Shown here: positions 21,499-33,277 of the stretch, one piece after another
Layout of the letters: every line of letters starts with the position of its first letter
Position numbering within the stretch: the first letter of the stretch is position 1
Origin: Adenanthera pavonina
Taxonomy: Eukaryota > Streptophyta > Magnoliopsida > Fabales > Fabaceae
Direction: 5' to 3'
NCBI GenBank assembly: GCA_026686845.1
Contig: JAIVEN010000012.1
Span: forward strand, 1,676,501-1,740,500
DNA length: 64,000 nucleotides
Notes under the pieces: model-generated
The model's input: the letters and a program-made list of their open reading frames with translations, nothing else
What the model was told of the DNA's origin: nothing
Database searches by the model: none
Position numbers and translations under genes: made by a program

Positions 21499-22318
21499 TG
21501 ATAGAGTACAATTGACGCACGAAGCATTTGGAGTCCTTGGACATGGCAATGAGCTTGGAAAGAGCATGAAGCCCAACTATTTGAATCAAGTTGCTGTCTA
21601 AAAGAAAACAAGCTAGAAAGTATGGAAAATGCTTCCAATCATATAAGCTAATGGTCCAAGCCCAAAAGAAGCCCATTTGGGAGATATAACTTGAAGATAA
21701 TGTGTGCTTTTCATGTGACCATTAAAAGTGACGTTTTTATATATGATTAATATTTAGGTCAAAAGTTTCCTATCTACATTAGGCTACTTTTTGCTTATTT
21801 CTTTTTAAGTTTGTTTCCTAATTTGAAAAAGGTGATAGGAGCAATCTTTGGAGAATTAATTCAGCACCTTATGTCCAGATTCATTATATAATAAGGTGTC
21901 ATCTTTTAGGAATATTTAATGCTTATTATTCCTAGGGATTCTTGGTAGCCTTTTTCCATCTATAAATAGGCACCACTTTGTAAGGTTTTCTACATAACAT
22001 GAATGAATGAATTTCTTTTCAGCAACTTTGTTGTTATTTAGTGACTTCTTTCATGCTCATCCTTGAGTGCTAGAAAGAATGAGGACTTATCAAGGAGTGG
22101 TGATCCTTGTGGCGTCCCGAAGTTAGGATTTAAGAGATGGGTTCTCTTGGAGTCGATTTCCTTCGACCAATATTTTGTCTTAGTTTTCTTATTTTCATCA
22201 TCTCTACTTTTCCGTTTTGTTCATCGTTGTTCTTGTGTTCAATTCATCTTTCTTTAAGTTGCACGATCCTTATATCAAAGAAGGCTCTTAGGACAAGTTC
22301 CTAATGTATCTCCCATCA
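21499..22318 (+). mobile_element. Solo LTR C2
   Basis: 820 bases, TGATAGAGTACAATTGACGC to ...ATCTCCCATCA, very close to the C1 LTRs. The flanks GGGGA (21494-21498) and ACGGA (22319-22323) each differ by one base from GCGGA, the sequence at this place in intact family D LTRs, so they are a decayed TSD. A TATAAATAG box lies at 21961-21969. There is no primer site downstream, only family D LTR sequence. Confidence 0.85.
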
Positions 22319-22418
22319 ACGGAACTCATTCGATTGAATCTCCAATGACTTGGAATGAACCACAGATCGTGCTAGAATCAAATAGGATACACGAATTTGC
22401 AAGAAAACACAAGACAAA

Positions 22419-25400
22419 TGATGAAAGACTCAAGCGGAACTCGTCCGATTGAATCTCCAATAACTCGGAATGAACCATGGATCATGCTAGAATCAAATAG
22501 GACACATAAAACAGTAAGAAAACACAAGACAGATGAGCACGTTAAACCAGAAAAATAGGATAATAAATCTGAACGAAAATAACAAGAAAATAGGAAAGAT
22601 ATGTTGATCAATGGGATAAGACCCTAAGAGAACTTGTCTCTTAGAACCCTAACCTTGGGACACCACAAAGGAAAACCACTCCTTTGATAAGCCTAAGAAT
22701 CCTCTCAAGAATACAAGGGATACAAGAGAAAGCTCACAAAAAAGAAAAAGTTTTGAAAATTCACTAATAATATTCTTTATGAATTCCAAAAGTACATAGG
22801 TGGCTCCTTATATACAGAAATAAAGCAATCAAAACCGTAGACTAGAATAAAAAAATGAAATTAAAACAAAAAACTAAAGAAATAATCAAATTAATTAATA
22901 CTAAATAAGGCACCACAATCTAAGTGAAAAGGGAAATAAAATATTCTTCAATCAATCAAAAGGTGGCACCTTTCTTGCTAAAACTAATAGAAAATTCTTG
23001 AGTCTAAGTTTTAAAAATAGGAAACAAACAAAACTTAATCTCGAAGAAACAAACTTTGACCAAAAGATTGTATCTTTTGAAAATTAAATAAAATAAATAA
23101 AAATTCCTAATAAAATCATATTAAAAACGTCACTATTCATGGTCACATAATGTCTTCAAGTTAGCTCTTCCACTCTTTTTGGATTTAGATCTAGACCTTG
23201 TATAGATAAGAGCATTATCACGCCTTTGGGCTCCTTTTGAACTGTAACTTGAACTAAATAAGTAAGCTCCAAAAAAAGCAACTCTTGAATCAATCCATTT
23301 ATAGCTTTCTTCGTTGTTTTGGGCCTTGCTTCAATCTTTGGGCTTCTCAAGCTTTGCAATGGATCTTTGAGCTCCCAAACTTACTTTTCATGTGTAACAT
23401 TCCTAGAAAATTAGATAACTAAAAATGCATGGGGAATTTGTAAAAATGGGCAAACACCATTTTGCATGAAATAGAGCAAAGAGATAATTTTTTTTGATTG
23501 AACTAAAAAATGAGAAATTACATTTTGTCCCTAAGAATTATGAAAATTACATTTATGTCCCTAAGAATAAAAAATCAAGTGGAGGGCAAGAAGTCAAATA
23601 TTTTGAGGAAATTTACACCTAATAACCTAAAAGTTTTAAAAATTATAAATTTGCCCCAGGCCAAGGGTAATTTTGTAAATATGAAAAATTACTGTTAAAT
23701 CGAAGCTCTCAATGAGACGAGTCCAATAGTATATGACACTGAGAGTTACTGTTCAAGAATGAAAAAATAATCAATGTCGAAGGTTAAAAAGTAACTTTAT
23801 ACTAATAAAGGTGTTTTTTGATCTGTAAAAGTTAAAAAGTCAAAAAGTAAAGCTATTGGACATCACAAAAGAAGCTTTTTAAAGATAGTATAATAAAGTA
23901 ATACCAGATACAAATTCACTTTAACCTTGTATCAATAAAGTGAATTTACACTATAAAAAGTAACTTTACTGGTTCAAGTATATAAAGTAACCAACACAGG
24001 GTAATACTAGACTGAAAAAATTATGCAATATCTTGGGCAAGTATACCCCTTATTTAGGATGCCACATGGCACTTCATGGGCTGAAGTTGGGATGCTTAAT
24101 CATTAAGTAAACTTAAGGGCTAAGTCTTGATTAAATTAATTAAGGTGTTTAGTAAAAAGTAATATTAATTAGTGGCTTATATATATATACTCTCTCACAT
24201 TTACACGTTCAAATACTTTGGGAGAGGGAGAAAAACTGCATCCAAGAGCAAAGGAAAGGAAAGGCTACGTGAGGTAGAGAAAAGAGAAGAAAAGGAAGAA
24301 AGAAAATCCAAGGAAAATGGTAAGTTTGCTAGTTTGCAAATTTTAAGTTTTCTACCATAATTTCTTGGTAGTTTGAGCTAGTTTCTTTGAAATTTCTCCT
24401 CCTTCACTTGCTATCCAATCTTGGCCTAGGCATGATAATAAGAGGGAAGGAGTTTTTAAGTCATAAATTTACAAGAAAGCATGAGATTTTTCAAGAAAAG
24501 CAAACTAGGTGTCTTTTAAAGCAAGTTTTTTTTGTGAAAAACTAATTTCTTCCTCTTAAGAGAAAATTTCGGTCAGACCAATAAGGTGGGAAAGAGCTGG
24601 ATTTTCATCGATTTAATGGCAAAAATGAGTTCTCTATGATAAAAAACCTTAAAGACCAGCATTGGCTCAAAGATTAGGCTTTAGATAAAGAAATTGAGTC
24701 TTTAGGGTTTTAAATGAGACTTTATGAAGTAGCTACTTATTCTAGTTGATTTGAGTAAGTGTTTAATGATGTTAAGGGATTTGAGGAAGCCTAAGGAGGC
24801 TAGTGGAAGCATTAGATTTAAGAGGAAAAGCCAAAAAAATGCTTCAAGCTAGCTAAGTTTCATTTTTATGCTTTATGTTCTATCATTGTGTTTATATGAT
24901 GAACTTAGGTTGCCATTTTGTAATTGTGATTTCATTGATTGGTTTTGGCTATAAAATGAGGAGTTTCATTTCTTGGGATATCCATTTTCTAAGCCGTTAT
25001 GCTGCTGAAATTTGTATGACCAATATGGCAATTTATTGTTTAAATGTGATTGATATGCTTAAATATGATCAAATGTGAGTTATTTGATATGATTGACATA
25101 ATTGCATGAAGTGTAACTTTCTGCTAAGATTATCCCAATCTCATTCTCTCAAGTATCCCAAATGATAGGCACAAGCAATGGCAAGGAGATCAAGGAGCCA
25201 AAGAGAATGAAGGAGAGAATGATGATTGATGATGATTTCAAGCCATGAGTCCATATTTTGAAATAATGCATAAAAACTATGTATAAGCATATGGATCTGT
25301 ACCCTTGTGAGATTAAGTTCTTTTGAGCATTATGAAATGTTTGGGATGGATTTAGTACATGGAATGAACATGTGAGCTTGTTATGAAATCTACTTTGCCA

Positions 25401-26394
25401 TGTTATATTGCTAAAAGTTTATTTTGTAGCAATAAAAGTAAAGTTAACACTGTTTGACTGAAACAGGGAAAATAGGTTAAGTGTCATATATGCTCTCAAA
25501 TTAGAGAGAACAAGTTTTCCAATGAGCTAAAGAACACTTAATTTGGATATATATATATAATTTATAGTGTAATTTTGAAATTGAGGGTCAAAACTGGACA
25601 GTAAAGACTGTGAATTTCATTGTAAATATCAATTACTTTGGAAGGTAATATAAAATCATACTAAGCTCCAAAAATTCAGTGGTTTACATGTGTGAAAATA
25701 TGTGTTTTAATCTCAATATGCCATTGGTTTGAGTTCAATTAGAGCTGTACAATAAGAGATAAACATGTTTCCCTAAAATTGTTCCAGTAAAAGTGAGGTT
25801 ATGACCCTTAGTGATTTAAGTTAGAATCATGCCCTTATACAAGTTAAATAAATGTACAATAAAAATATGGCTATAAGTAGATACACATAGCTTTCCAATG
25901 GAATAGAGAATGAATAATTTGGCTCAGTATAGAGTTATATATGAATTTTTAAATTTATGGCCAAAATCCCGAAAAAGAGAAAAATGATCATTTGTATAGT
26001 GTAAGTTTGAGCAATAAACTGTACGAATTTGTCTGCATAAAAGCAAGTTTCATATTTTTTTCCTTGTATATCATGTTTCTATCTTGATTTAGAGGCTTAA
26101 TCATCTTGATATAATTTTTATAGATTTAATTATGATTTTTTAAAATTCATCCAGAAAACTTGAGAACCAAATGAATAGTACCACATTTTTTTATTTTAAA
26201 TATTTTGGTTCTATTAATGGTTCAAGCTCTTAATAAAAGCTATTTGAACATTATACATGCTATAATTTATGGGTAAATATAGATAAAAATAAGATGTTAC
26301 ACCATGTTCTTCTTCAGCACCTCGATCAAGTCTTCTAAGCTATCCATGCTCCTCTCCAAATTCTTGTAAGTCATGCATAGCCCTTACTCTATCA
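22419..26394 (-). mobile_element. D3 3' LTR (interrupted by B2)
   Basis: Minus-strand family D LTR from 26394 to 22419. The LTR itself is 22419-23392 plus 26307-26394. The U3 part on the minus strand, 23359-23156, reads RPKTTKKAINGLIQELLFLE and onwards, a remnant of the polyprotein C-terminus. The remainder, 23393-26301, is the inserted LTR B2. Confidence 0.85.
23393..26301 (+). mobile_element. Long LTR B2 (solo)
   Basis: 2909 bases from TGTAACATTCC to GATGTTACA, flanked by TCATG (23388-23392) and CCATG (26302-26306). Intact family D LTRs have CCATG here, so this is a TSD with one change. It contains a promoter-like run (TATATATATA near 24180), a GA-rich exon-like stretch, a consensus donor ATG|GTAAGT at 24320, the hairpin AGATT-ATCCC-AATCT at 25127-25141 and an acceptor-like GATAG|G at 25168. 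No internal coding region, primer site or second LTR is present. The small frame at 24875-25078 lies in the putative intron. Confidence 0.85.
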
Positions 26395-27429
26395 TTCCCT
26401 CCCTTCTCAAAAGGATTCGTCCTTGAATCTCCATTATCTACATGGAAAGAAAGGGAACAATTAAAAGCATCAAATAGATAATAAGGAGTATACTTACCTT
26501 TCAAGCTTAATTGATGCTTTGTGGCTTTGATATTCACATAAACTTGGAAGACAATATTCTTCCATTGTTGCAAATCTGTTTTAAATGTTTCTCTAAACTT
26601 TTGCAAGCAATCTCCATGATAAAAAACCTTACTATGATTTGTCTAAATCACATACGACTCATTTTCATGAATTGGAAAACAAGAGCTTGCATCAATCTCA
26701 CTCAAAACCTGTAACAAATAGATAAACACCAATTTGAAACAACAAAATTTAAATGGAATCAAGGTGTTAGCAGATTCATGGGGAATGATATGGGGACAAA
26801 ACTTGATACAAAAAGACTTAGTTGAAACCAAGGCAATGAGAAAAATTATACGGGATGAAATCTGGACAGATTTGAACATAATACAATAAACTCAAAATCT
26901 AGATAGATTTAACATTAGATGATGATATATAATGATAAGACAAAGATAGAGAAGTAATGACTAAAGGAGCACATATTAACACATAACCAAATGAAAGGAA
27001 TGAACTAGAAAAAGAATGGAACATAATAGACTTATGTGAGATGGGACACAATGCCAACAACAGAGTATGAAAGTACATGACTTATAAAACACTTAAGCAG
27101 CAAAGAAAGAAACACATATCTCATGAGACTCACATAACACATAAAATATGAAACGAATTGGAGGCATGCAAGAAACAACTTGAGGAAACAAAACATAATA
27201 AGGATGAAATGGAAAGACATAAATGGATGAACTAGAGAAAGAAGACATTAAGTTATCAAATGGACTTATTATCACATTAGACTCAAGAGGAACGAACGTT
27301 TCATAACACAGAGGGATGAAATAAACTACAAAAATCAGAAACTAAGTAAGAAGGACAAAGAACATGAAGTGAAGGAACATAAGAAAAGGAAAGGCCTTTA
27401 GTTAAACTAACCTTATCCTCACTCTTTCT
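26395..27429 (-). pseudogene. D3 region X and integrase tail
   Basis: On the minus strand the integrase tail (26606-26395) reads FKTDLQQWKNIVFQVYVNI, KGKYTPYYLFDAFN and NGDSRTNPFEKGGND directly into the polypurine tract (26395-26408, GAGAAGGGAGGGAA) and LTR. Region X upstream is split by frameshifts into pieces near 26643-26879 and 27032-27300, including STKSFCIKFCPHIIPHE and FSSSSIYVFPFHPYY. The order matches A1 exactly. Confidence 0.7.
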
Positions 27430-28749
27430 CTAACAACTCTCAATTATCTTTCCATTCTTATCTTTTTGCTCTCTCTCATTTCTCTTTTCTCTCTTTTTCT
27501 TTCTCTTTTTCACTCTTCGCTCAATCTTCTTTTTACGCACTATTTTTCCACTAACAACAATTTTTTGCACATTTTCTCTCTTATTACTCTCATTTCTATC
27601 ACTATTATTTTTCCACTCTAGCTCAGTCTTCAAGTTCTCATGATTTTCACACAAATGAATACATGACAATGGTTTATGAGCTTTATCCGAAATACAAGAA
27701 CAATTTTTAACATGTCCATTGAAGCTAACATCACAATCAAAATTTTCAATTACCATGTCAACATGCTTGATCTCATCAATGTAATCATAAGAACCAATTT
27801 CCAATGAAATCACATCACCGGTACTACTAGGAATTAACATGCTACTATCCAAAGAATTTTCCATCAAATCTTTAACATGTAAAGCATGATGTTCCTCTAA
27901 AAGTTGCACACAATTATGGTTAATCTTATAAGTACAAGTAACTTCATTATTTTCCAATTGTGCTACATCAAGATTTTTAATTTTGCATATTAGAAGCACA
28001 ACTAGAACCAAAGCTATCTAACTCAATACTAACAACATCTGGCTCAATTTTCTTCATTATAGGTTTCAAACATTTAATCTCATCATCACATTCAGCATTA
28101 TTTGCAACACTAACCAAGTCTAATGACTGATCACAAGAGATATCATCACTAGAAGAGATTTGAGAGTTAGAAATACTTGTAGTAGATCCTCTTGTCTCAT
28201 CATCACTAGTTAAAGATGCAACTTCATCTACTTGATCAACTTCCTTCAACTAGGCATCACAAAAATCCTGCACCACTAGAACTTGTACCTCTTCACAATG
28301 TTCATCAACATTCTTAGCTTGGGGAGGGTGTTCATGAGATGATGCAAACTTTTTCCTCATGATTGTTTTCATCTCACTCCATGTTGCAATAGAAGGCTCT
28401 CCATTAGTAGTTCGTCTAGTTTCAATCCGTTTCCACCAAGAAGCAACCTTTTTACCCAATCGAAGGTAAGCACATTGTACATTCTAGCTCAGAGTAATTG
28501 CAATACTCAAATGCAAATTCAACTTTTCTTTCCCAATCCAAGTAAACATCAAGATTTTTCTCACCATGAAATAGCGAGATCTTCGGTTTGATGTTGCTAA
28601 GAACATCCATATGAGCAGGAACCTTTGGATTACGCCTTGCTTTAGTTTTTAGAAGGAAACTCTAGGTAATCCAATTTTGCATTCACTTCATCAATTCGAT
28701 CATTTAAAGTCCTTAATAAGACTTTAAGATCAAATTGTCTACTGACCAT
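27430..28749 (-). pseudogene. gag and protease-end remnant of D3
   Basis: The start is the ATG at 28749-28747 (MVSRQFDLKVLLRTLNDRI). A one-base insertion near 28655 and another near 28480 break the capsid block, whose parts are still readable (a variant of KISLFHGEKNLDVYLDWE, then GKKVASWWKRIETRR). An acidic segment follows (28249-27977), then a frame (28011-27430) with VQLLEEHHALHVKDLMEN, VDMVIENFDCDV, ENHENLKTELEWKN and a long Lys/Arg run. No zinc knuckle and no catalytic Asp triad are seen. Family: Ty3/gypsy-type gag. Non-functional. Confidence 0.8.
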
Positions 28750-29628
28750 ACTTATAACCTGAAATGTTAGTGAAAACAAAGAGGAAAGAAATAGGGACCT
28801 CACAAATCAATCTCTCGTGTGTTTCCACTCAAAAATTTGTTAGCACTCGTATTTCACACAAAAAGATTGGCTTTTTCAATGATGTAAAACACTTGCCTTT
28901 TACCACTCAACTTGCTCCCTATCGTGTTCTTAATCAAATTCCAACAAAACAAAAGGAGAAGTATGAAACTTGCTAATCAAATTGTTGAACTAAGGAAATT
29001 CCATTGTGACTTGTAATGCAAGAACAACAAATGAAGCAACTTTCTTCAACTTGCAATCAATCAAATACAAGATTGGAAAGCATTGAAAATTAGCAACTAA
29101 AAAGTTTCTAATTTGCAAACCAAGTAAATCTGGAAGTATAATGCAAATCTGGAAATTCAACACAAGGTTGAATTTTTGCCACGATCTTCTTTTTTTTTTG
29201 TGTTCTTTTTTTTTTCTTTTCAATCAAACATTTGCAATCTCTCACCTTTTTTTTTCTTTCAGCCACCATTTTTTTTTATTTTTTGTTCACTCCTCTTTTT
29301 TATACTCTCTTTTTTTCTTTTTCTTAAACTCCTTTTTTTTGCTCCTCTTTCATTTTGCAACATCAAAAAAAAATTTTGGAATTTTTTTTAATATAACAAT
29401 GAATCCAGACAGAAGACAAGATATGGAAAAAGACAGCAACTTTAACACCAAAAAAAAGAAGAACAAGTCACAAGTCACAAGGAAGAAATAATTCAACAAA
29501 AGACAACAAGCACAAACACCTTGATGAAGAAGCCACACACAAGAGACAAACAAATATGGACAAAGGAGAAAGACAGATTATGGAAGAGAAAGAGAAGGAA
29601 AGATCAAATCTTTGAGGTTAGCAACCAA
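28750..29628 (-). mobile_element. D3 leader
   Basis: On the minus strand this runs from the primer site to the gag ATG. It contains long A-rich runs (T-runs at 29190-29345 on the plus strand), the block GTGAAATACGAGTGC, and the acceptor-like CACTAACATTTCAG just before the gag start. Several frames through the homopolymer tracts are artefacts. Confidence 0.7.
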
Positions 29629-29643
29629 AGCTCTGATGCCAAA
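29629..29643 (-). other. Primer-binding site of D3
   Basis: The minus strand reads TTTGGCATCAGAGC immediately after ...CATCA. One mismatch to the initiator tRNA-Met complement. Confidence 0.88.
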
Positions 29644-30419
29644 TGATGAAACACTCAAGTGAAACTTGTCCGATGAAACCTCCAATGACTCGAAATGAAC
29701 CACAAATTGTGCTAGAATCAAATAGGACACATAAAAGAGTAAGAAAACAAAAGACATATGAACCCATTAAACCAGAAAAATAGGATAATAAAGCTGAATG
29801 AAAATAACAAGAAAATAGAAAAAATATGTTGGTCAATGGGATAAAACCCTAAGACGACTTATTTTTTAGAACCCTAGCCTTAGGACGCCACAAAGGAAAA
29901 CCAATCCTTTGATAAGTCTAAGAATCCTCTCAAAAACACAAAGGAAACAAGAGAAAACTCACAAAAAAGAAATTAAGTTTTGAAAATTCACTGATAATAT
30001 TCTCTCTGAATTCCAAAAGTATATAGGTGGCTCCTTATATATAGGAATAAGGCAACCAAGACCGTAGGCTAGAATAAAAAAATGAAATTAAAATAAAAAA
30101 AACAAAAGAAATAATTAGATCTAATTAATTCTAAATAAGGCACCACAATCTAAATGAAAAAGGAAACAAAATATTCTTCAAATCAATCAAAAGGTGGCAC
30201 CTTTCTTGTTAAAACTAACGGAAAATTCTAGAGCCTAAGTTTTAAAAATAGGAAACAACCAAAACTTAATCTTCAAGATACAATCTTTGACCAAAAGATT
30301 GTATCTTTTGAAAATTAAATAAGATAAACTAAAATTCCTAATAAAATCATATTAAAAATGTCACTATTCATGGTTACATGTAGAGCACAGGATGTCTTCA
30401 AGTTAACTCTTCCAAATGG

Positions 30420-31349
30420 TGATGGGGGACACGTTAGGAACCCGTCCTAAGAGCCTTCTTTGAGTTAAGGATCATGTAACTCAAGGAAACATGAATTGAA
30501 CACAAGAACAATAAAGAACAACAATGAACAAAAACTGAGAAAATAGAAACGATGAAAATAAGAAGACTAAAACAAAATGTTGGTCGAAGGAAATAGACTC
30601 CAAGAAAATCCGTCTCTTGAATCCTAAATCCGAGACTCCACAAGGATCACCACTCCTTGATAAGTCCTCATTCTTTCTGGCACTCAAGGATAAGCAAGAA
30701 AGAACTCACTGAACAACAACAAAGTTGCTGAAAAGAAATTCATTCATTCATGCTATGGTTTGCAAGAGTACAAGAGGTGCCTATTTATAGGCAAATATTA
30801 ACCCACAAACTAACTTTAGTTCAGCCCACAAACCTAACCTTATTAATGCTCATTAATACTAAAAGGAAACCCTAAGTCAAAAGGAGCATTTAATTCTAAT
30901 TTTGAATTTGAAAAAGTTGGCTCCTCTTTAATGCATAAAGGAAAACAAATCAGATTTATGATTGTATGTTCTTTATTCAAAAAGGAAACAAATTAACTAA
31001 AATAATCATTAAAAACGTCACTTTTAGTGAACACATGAGAAGCACAAGGATTTTAAGTGTATCCTCTTTGTTGGGCTTTCTCCAAGTTGGGTCTTTGACT
31101 ATAATTTGGCTCCACATTTTCAGCTTGCCTCTTTCTTTGTTTTGGGCCTCAAAATCATTGAAATACAATGGTTCCATGTTAATCATGTTTTGGATCACCT
31201 AATTCATGATTTGCTTCATGACTTTTGTTCTAGCTCTAGTCATTGGTCCTCTAATGCCTTGAAGTGGGCCTTGAATTTGTCCATGGTCCATTGTTGCTCT
31301 TAGCTTGCCCTCATCATCAAATGCTTCATGCCTCGATCGTACTCTATCA
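30420..31349 (-). mobile_element. Solo LTR E1
   Basis: 930 bases on the minus strand, TGATAGAGTACGATCGAGGC (31349) to ...GTCCCCCATCA (30420), with perfect TSD AATGG at 30415-30419 and 31350-31354. The R-U5 half matches family C (CTTATCAAGGAGTGGTGATC); the U3 half does not. U3 holds a frame related to 10038-9760, including a region like GIRGPMTRARTKVMKQ. TATA box on the minus strand at 30781-30789. Confidence 0.88.
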
Positions 31350-31445
31350 AATGGACTCGTTTTGGATTTAGATCTAGACCTTGTATAGATAAGAGCATTA
31401 TCACGCCTTTGGACTCTTTTTGGGCTGTAACTTGAACTAAATAAG

Positions 31446-32262
31446 TGATAGAGGATGGCTTGGACAAATTCAAGAACATGGGAGGAGGCCTTATCACTTA
31501 GAAAGATTCAAGCCCAAGAGAAGCCCATTGGAAGAGATTACTTAAGAGATCATGTGCTTCACTAAAATAGCATGTGACTTAAGCATTATTGGGCCTAATT
31601 AGTATTAATTTCGTTTTTATTAATTATGGGCTGAACTTTGTTAATTAATAAAGCCCAATTGGTTAATTAATAGTTTTTTTGATGGCCCAACTTGTAAATA
31701 AACATGCCATGTGCCAAACATGTGATTTCATTAATGTGTTGGCATATTTATAAGGGCTTAAACATTATTTTTATTATTTTCTTATGAATTTTCGTTATTT
31801 TATTTTAAGATTTTATTTTACTAGTTTCCTAGGTCCAATAGGAGTGTTGTTTGGGCCTAAAGTCTCCTAATCCTATTAGGATCACTTAAGCCCAAATTAA
31901 TTAGGGTTTCTAGGCTTATTAGATTAGATTTTACCTTACCTACTTAAGGCTAACTTTCATGTACGTTTTTCAGATTTGAATGATTAAAGTTTCAGACTTT
32001 GTGAGTTTATCTTGCGTTCTTTGAGTGCTATGATAAAACTATGACTTATCAAGGAATTGGTCAATCCTTGTGGCGTCACTGGAACTAGGATTCAAGAGAC
32101 CGGTTCTCTTGGGTTCTAATTCACCTCGACCAACATATCTTTTCTACATTCTACTTGCTGTCTATTTTTCAGTTTTTCGTGTTCCTTGCAATTGCAAAGA
32201 TCCGGGTGTCATACACATCAAAGTGAGTTCTTTGGACGGGTTCCATAAGGGTTCACTTATCA
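31446..32262 (+). mobile_element. A1 5' LTR
   Basis: TGATAGAGGATGGCTTGG to ...GGTTCACTTATCA. Contains the shared R-U5 block (CTTATCAAGGAATTGG, GGCGTCACTGGAACTAGG, GACCAACATA). It is followed by TTTGGCATCAGAGC, the primer site. Confidence 0.92.
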
Positions 32263-32263
32263 T

Positions 32264-32275
32264 TTGGCATCAGAG
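32264..32275 (+). other. Primer-binding site of A1
   Basis: TTGGCATCAGAGC-type sequence one base after the LTR. One mismatch to the complement of plant initiator tRNA-Met (TGGTATCAGAGC). Confidence 0.9.
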
Positions 32276-33277
32276 CTTTGGTTTGTAAATCAAGGTGTGT
32301 TCCCTATTTTGTTTGTTTCCTTGTTTCAATCCATCTTCGTTGCTTCAAAAAAAAAAAATTTCGCGTCACTGTTCATACCCGTACGGATTTCACTGTTCAC
32401 CGCACTGTTTTTGTACTGTTCTGTTTTGCCGGCACTGTTTCATTTTCACTATTCACCGAACACTGTTTTCCATCACTGTACATCGTACTGCTCCCGGACT
32501 GTTTTTCACGATTATTGTTCCTCGTCACTGTTTCATGCACTGCTCACCAAAACTGTTTTCAGGTACTGTTCGCGGTTACTGTTCAAAAAATCTGAAAAAA
32601 AAAAAGATAGATTGATTGCTGTACAAAAAAAAAAGAATATAGCAGCAACTGAAAAAAAAAAGTAGATAAAAAAATTAAAAAAAAAATCTGAAAAAAAGTG
32701 AGATTTATTGCTGCAAAAAAAAAATTATATATATATATATAGTAGCAACAAAAAAAAAGGTAGTAAAAAAAACATTATTTGATTGGATTTGATTTGAGGC
32801 TTGATAGACTTAATTTATCAACTTTGGTGGTAAGTCTCATTAAAATATCTATAATTTTGTCTTTCCTTCAGATTTCTTTCCTTATCAGTTTCCTACAAAT
32901 TGTCATCCTTCTTTGTTCTATTTTTTTCATATTTCTCTTGTTGGAAATTTCAGTTCCTTTGTGCTCATCTTATGTTGGTTATTGTTTAATTAAATTAGGA
33001 TCTTTGAAAACTTCAATTTTGAACTTTTGTTTTCTGTGATTGCCACTTTAAAAACTGATTTCTTTTTGATTGAAGTTGTGATTTTAATTTAGCACTTTCA
33101 TAAGAAAGCAAGCTTTGAGTGGAAAAAGGCAAGAGAGAAATTGCATCATATTTGAAAAAGCCTTTATTTAGTGTGAAACACGAGTGCATTTGCATTATTT
33201 GAGTGAAACACGTGAGAGAGTGTGTGAGGTCCCTATTTCTTTCTCTTTATTTTACACTAACATTTCAGATTATAAAG
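32276..33277 (+). mobile_element. A1 leader with ACTGTTC array and putative intron
   Basis: 32368-32585 is dense in ACTGTTC/ACTGTTT units (at least ten). A-rich runs and an (AT)n tract follow to about 32760. A consensus 5' splice site GGTG|GTAAGT starts at 32830, and CACTAACATTTCAG| ends at 33268, with CTAAC as a good plant branch point. Removing these 439 bases would leave gag ten bases downstream. Two frames through the ACTGTTC array (32264-32665) are repeat artefacts. Confidence 0.7.

Noticed and set aside
21499..22318. C2 as the 3' LTR of a second C element
   Set aside because: No polypurine tract or internal region lies upstream. Both flanks are family D LTR sequence with a decayed TSD, so it is a solo LTR.
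29141..29553. Phe-rich membrane-protein-like frames
   Set aside because: They are translations of long T runs in the D3 leader and not genes. The same applies to 13918-14127 and 5044-5244.
32264..32665. Cys/His/Ser-rich frames of 105-133 codons
   Set aside because: They cover the primer site and ACTGTTC array and are repeat-driven. Equivalent frames appear wherever this leader occurs (8397, 12148, 16379).
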